Of a stretch of DNA of 64,000 bases, positions 60,918 through 64,000 are shown in pieces. The position numbers and the translations under genes are program-made. The notes under the pieces were generated by a model that searched no databases, had not been told where the DNA came from, and worked only from the letters and a program-made list of their open reading frames with translations. Every line of letters begins with the position of its first letter. Position 1 is the stretch's first letter. The stretch is from the NCBI GenBank assembly GCA_041906465.1, contig JAYRJE010000005.1, positions 248,001 to 312,000 on the forward strand, read 5' to 3'. Source of the stretch: Didemnitutus sp041906465. Lineage in GTDB: Bacteria > Verrucomicrobiota > Verrucomicrobiia > Opitutales > Opitutaceae.

Positions 60918-62554
60918 CTCCGTCGCACCGCCCCGCTTGGACCGCCCGTCTGCACGCGCTCTCCCTCCGCCGCAAACTCGTGCTCGCGGCCGTCGGCACG
61001 AGCCTGCTCACCATCGTCCTCGTGAGCGTCGCGCTGTTCGCCCACCAGGTCCTCCGGTTGCGCGAGCAATTCCGCGCCGATCATCTCGCCCTCGCCCGCC
61101 TCGTCGCGGATTACTGTGCCGCGCCGGTGTCGTTCAACGATACCCGCGGCCAGGAAGACGCTCTCGCCGTGCTCCAAAGTCGCCGCGAGCTGGTTGGCGC
61201 CGAGTTGCGCGACACCCGTGGCCGCGCGCTCGCCCGCATCGGCACGCCGCTGGCCACCCTGCCCGCAGCACCGTCCCCCGCGAACTCCGGCCAGTTCACG
61301 TCGTGGCAGCTTTTCGTCAGCCAGCCACTCTCCGTCGGCGCGGAACACCTCGGCGACTTGGTCGTCGTGTTCACTTTCGAGCCCCGCTTCCACGACGCAC
61401 TGAAGAACTTCATCCCGGTCCTCGCCGCCGTCACCATCGGGGCGCTCCTGTTTCTCGTGCCCGCGATCTGGTTCCTCGGCGGCGTGCTGCTCTCCGGTTT
61501 GGACCGCCTCGGCGGCAGTGTCGCGCAAATCGCCCGCACCGGCGACTACGCGATTCGAGCCACTCCGGGCCCGGCCGACGAGGTCGGCCGCCTCGTCGAC
61601 GCCTTCAACTCGATGCTCGATCGCCTCCAGGAAGCCAACCGCGACCTGCAGGCCTCGAACGCCGCGCTGAGTCACGAGATCGGCGAGCGCAAACGCCTCG
61701 AACGCGCCCTCGTCGACTCCTCGCGCCTCGCCGGCATGGCCGAGGTCGCCACCGGCATCCTGCACAACGTCGGCAACGTCCTCAACTCCGTCAACATCTC
61801 CACCAACCTCGTGCGCGACGAGCTCGCGAGCAACCTCCACCACGACTTGCTGCAACGCACCGCCGATCTGCTCCGCACTCACGGCGCCGACGCACCGCGC
61901 TTCCTGGCCGAGGATCCCCGCGGCCAGCGCGTCCCGGCGCTCCTGATCGAGATCGCCCAAGGCCTTGCCCTCTCCCGCGCTCACCTCGCCCGCGAACTCG
62001 CTTCGCTCTCCGAGAACGTCGAGCACATCAAACAGATCGTCGCCGTGCAGCAGAACTACGCGCGCTCCGGCGGCGTCGTCCAAAGCTTCGATCCGACCGA
62101 GTTGTTCCAGGACGCCCTCCGCGTGGTCCACCCGTCGATTCAGAACCACTGCATCCAGATCCATCGCGAGTTCCCCGACCATCGTCCGCTCCTGCACATC
62201 GACCGCCACCTCGCCCTCCAAATCCTCGTCAACCTCGTCCAGAACGCCATCACCGCCGTCAAACCACGTCCGCGCGACGACCGGCACGTCACGCTTCGTC
62301 TCGTCATCACAGAGCAACGCGTGCAGTTCGTCGTCGTCGACAACGGCGTCGGCATCGCGCCCGCCGATCGCCAGCGGCTCTTCCAACACGGCTTCACCAC
62401 GCGCAAGGACGGGCACGGTTTCGGCCTGCACTCCGGCGCCCTCGCCGCCGCCAACCTCGGCGGCGCCCTCCTGGTCGCGAGCGACGGCCTCGACCGCGGT
62501 GCCACCTTCACCCTCGAGCTGCCACTCGCTCTCGTCACCCCTGCCCGCCCATGA
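60914..62554 (+). CDS. CHASE8-HAMP histidine kinase
   Basis: A 546-residue membrane kinase. TM1 (about 22-44) and TM2 (about 165-190) enclose a periplasmic CHASE8-like domain with LARLVADYCAAPVSFNDTRG followed by EDALAVLQSRRELVGAELRD, the same sensor type as in YfiN. HAMP region LGGSVAQIARTGDYAIRATP, coiled coil, then the variant H-box TGILHNVGNVLNS with His284. HATPase: NLVQNAITAV, VDNGVGIAPADRQRLFQHGF and GHGFGLHSGALAAANLGG. Its stop overlaps the following hybrid kinase start (ATGA), giving a coupled yfiR-kinase-hybrid unit. Activity control by YfiR is inferred. Confidence 0.85.
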   Translation: MTPSHRPAWTARLHALSLRRKLVLAAVGTSLLTIVLVSVALFAHQVLRLREQFRADHLALARLVADYCAAPVSFNDTRGQEDALAVLQSRRELVGAELRDTRGRALARIGTPLATLPAAPSPANSGQFTSWQLFVSQPLSVGAEHLGDLVVVFTFEPRFHDALKNFIPVLAAVTIGALLFLVPAIWFLGGVLLSGLDRLGGSVAQIARTGDYAIRATPGPADEVGRLVDAFNSMLDRLQEANRDLQASNAALSHEIGERKRLERALVDSSRLAGMAEVATGILHNVGNVLNSVNISTNLVRDELASNLHHDLLQRTADLLRTHGADAPRFLAEDPRGQRVPALLIEIAQGLALSRAHLARELASLSENVEHIKQIVAVQQNYARSGGVVQSFDPTELFQDALRVVHPSIQNHCIQIHREFPDHRPLLHIDRHLALQILVNLVQNAITAVKPRPRDDRHVTLRLVITEQRVQFVVVDNGVGIAPADRQRLFQHGFTTRKDGHGFGLHSGALAAANLGGALLVASDGLDRGATFTLELPLALVTPARP

Positions 62555-64000
62555 CACCGCGCTCCGCTACCACTTACCGCATCCTCATCGTCGACGACAC
62601 CGCATCGATCCATCAGGACTTCGCCAAGGTGCTCGCTTCCCCCGCCACCCCGCGCGCCGCGCTCGACGACCTCACCAGCGCCGTCTTCGGCGGCAGCCAG
62701 GCGGCGCGTCGCCCCGCGATGCCCACCTTCGAGGTGCACTCCGCCTATCAGGGCGTCGAAGCCCTGGAACTCGTGCGCCGCGCCACCGCCGAAGGCCGTC
62801 CTTACGCCGTTGCCTTCGTTGATATGCGGATGCCCCCCGGCTGGGACGGTCTGGAGACCACCAGCCAGTTGTGGGCCGTCGACCCCGACATCCAGGTCGT
62901 CATCTGCACCGCCTACTCCGATCACAGCTGGACCACGATCAGCGAACGCCTCGGCCGCTCGCACAATCTCCTCATCCTCAAAAAACCCTTCGATCACGTC
63001 GAAGCGCTCCAGCTCGCCCACGCCCTCGCGCACAAATGGGAACTCACCCGCGCCCACCGGGCCCAAGTCGACGCCCTCGACCGCATCGTCAACGAGCGCA
63101 CGCACCAGCTCGCGACGGCCGAGAAACGTTTTGCCGAGGCCTTCAACGCCAATCCCATCCCGCAAGCCATCGTCGCGCACGAACCGGAGTTCGAGATTCT
63201 CGCGATCAACGACGCGTTCACGCGCGAACTGCACCTCTCCCTCGACCAGCTCGCGCACATCTCGCCCGCGACCTTCGGCCGCGGCGTCGATCCCTCGCGC
63301 TGGGAGGCGCTGCTCGCACGCGTCCTCGCCGGCGAGTCGGTTGACGATTACGCCTTCACCTATCGCCCCGCCTCCGGCATCGAGCGCCACCTCCGCTGCT
63401 CCGCCCGTCTCACGACGATCGATGGCCGCCGCTGCTCCATCTGGCTGCTCCGCGACGTCACGCAGCAGCTCGCGACCGAGCAGCAGCTCCGCCAGTCGCA
63501 AAAACTCGAGGCCATCGGCCAGCTCTCCGCCGGCGTCGCGCACGATTTCAACAACCTGCTCACGGTCATCCACGGCTACACTTCGGAACTCCTCGCCTCC
63601 AATCCCAGCAGCGACGTCCGTCGCATGCTCGAGCCCGTGCAGACCGCCGCCTCGCGCGCGGCCTCGCTCACGCGCCAGCTGCTCGTCTTCAGCCGCAAGC
63701 AAGTCACGCAACCGGAACTCATCAGCCTCAACTCCGTCCTCGACGAACTCCGTCCGCTCCTCCGCCGCCTCATCGGCACCGACATCGAGTTCGACTGGCA
63801 AATCGCCCCGCAGCTGCCAGCCGTCTTCGCCGATCCGGCGAGCATCGAGCAGATCATCGTCAACCTCGTCGTCAATGCGCGCGACGCCATGCCCAACGGC
63901 GGCCGCATCCACATCGCCGCCCGCCCCATCATCCTCGGCATGGACGCCATTGCGCGGCAAATCGACGCCCGCCCCGGCCACTTCATCGAGATTGCCATCT
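62551..64000 (+). CDS. Response regulator/PAS/histidine kinase hybrid (3' end cut by window edge)
   Basis: At least 483 residues. The N-terminal receiver domain has ILIVDDTASIHQDF, phospho-acceptor Asp91 in AVAFVDMRMPPGWDG, Lys in LLILKKPFDH, and an insertion between the first helix and second strand. A coiled coil (VNERTHQLATAEKRFAEAFN), a PAS domain (about 195-310) and a kinase core with His331 in SAGVAHDFNNLLTVIHGY and N-box NLVVNARDAMPNGG follow. The end with the remaining ATP boxes, and possibly another receiver, lies beyond the window. It likely receives phosphate from the CHASE8 kinase encoded immediately upstream. Confidence 0.85.
   Translation, partial: MTPRSATTYRILIVDDTASIHQDFAKVLASPATPRAALDDLTSAVFGGSQAARRPAMPTFEVHSAYQGVEALELVRRATAEGRPYAVAFVDMRMPPGWDGLETTSQLWAVDPDIQVVICTAYSDHSWTTISERLGRSHNLLILKKPFDHVEALQLAHALAHKWELTRAHRAQVDALDRIVNERTHQLATAEKRFAEAFNANPIPQAIVAHEPEFEILAINDAFTRELHLSLDQLAHISPATFGRGVDPSRWEALLARVLAGESVDDYAFTYRPASGIERHLRCSARLTTIDGRRCSIWLLRDVTQQLATEQQLRQSQKLEAIGQLSAGVAHDFNNLLTVIHGYTSELLASNPSSDVRRMLEPVQTAASRAASLTRQLLVFSRKQVTQPELISLNSVLDELRPLLRRLIGTDIEFDWQIAPQLPAVFADPASIEQIIVNLVVNARDAMPNGGRIHIAARPIILGMDAIARQIDARPGHFIEIAI

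Overview
The window is a high-GC (roughly 65% by eye) bacterial chromosome segment with densely packed genes. The likely source is a Verrucomicrobiota bacterium, probably family Opitutaceae. This rests on a combination of characters, not on any rRNA: a duplicated MacB-like permease with no ATPase partner, RNase HII together with RNase HIII, System II cytochrome c maturation, a TonB-receptor/YfiR/CHASE8-kinase cluster, many palindromic GTAGGG-type repeats, and start sites that mostly lack a Shine-Dalgarno sequence. No rRNA, tRNA, CRISPR, integrase-flanked island or transposase was found.

Layout. 1-8.0 kb: gamma-glutamyltransferase (cut by the left edge), a small lipoprotein, purine nucleoside phosphorylase, RapA and a TGS/uridine-kinase-like protein. 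8.2-13.6 kb: an orphan duplicated ABC permease, XerD-type recombinase, IF-1, TadA and Mn-type superoxide dismutase. 13.8-17.4 kb: a giant AsmA-like envelope protein. 17.5-23.8 kb: a four-gene MarR/RND efflux operon. 24-30.5 kb: transketolase, the rpsP-trmD-rplS operon (without rimM), YchF and a PAS-PAS-SpoIIE phosphatase. 30.6-35.4 kb: a translationally coupled 5-oxoproline operon (pxpB-pxpC-pxpA-DUF969-DUF979-pcp). 35.5-39.3 kb: a lipoprotein-ResB-CcsA cytochrome c maturation operon. 39.4-48.2 kb: a cytochrome module with a small c-type cytochrome, two paralogous multiheme-c/cytochrome-b fusion proteins (13 and 11 CxxCH motifs), a HemN/HemW-like radical SAM protein and a sensor kinase. 48.4-57.9 kb: RNase HII, RNase HIII, MutY, a TIM-barrel epimerase, S21, DnaE and a thioredoxin-like protein. 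58.3-64 kb: a frameshifted TonB-dependent receptor, YfiR, a CHASE8/HAMP histidine kinase and a response-regulator/histidine-kinase hybrid cut by the right edge.

How the parts work together. The 35-47 kb stretch is the most coherent functional block. System II maturation genes attach the many c-hemes needed by the neighbouring membrane multiheme cytochromes, which resemble quinol-linked inner-membrane electron conduits. The 13-heme gene has a promoter bracketed by two copies of a 15-bp palindrome, so this branch is probably under specific repression. The 5-oxoproline operon joins release (Pcp), probable membrane handling (DUF969/DUF979) and ATP-dependent hydrolysis (PxpABC) of pyroglutamate.

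Intergenic DNA is unusually rich in small inverted-repeat elements of several families. In three cases the element end coincides with the stop codon of the adjacent gene, in one case an element lies in frame inside dnaE, and in one case it carries the apparent start codon of mutY. These, the duplicated operator and the multiheme fusions are the observations most worth following up.
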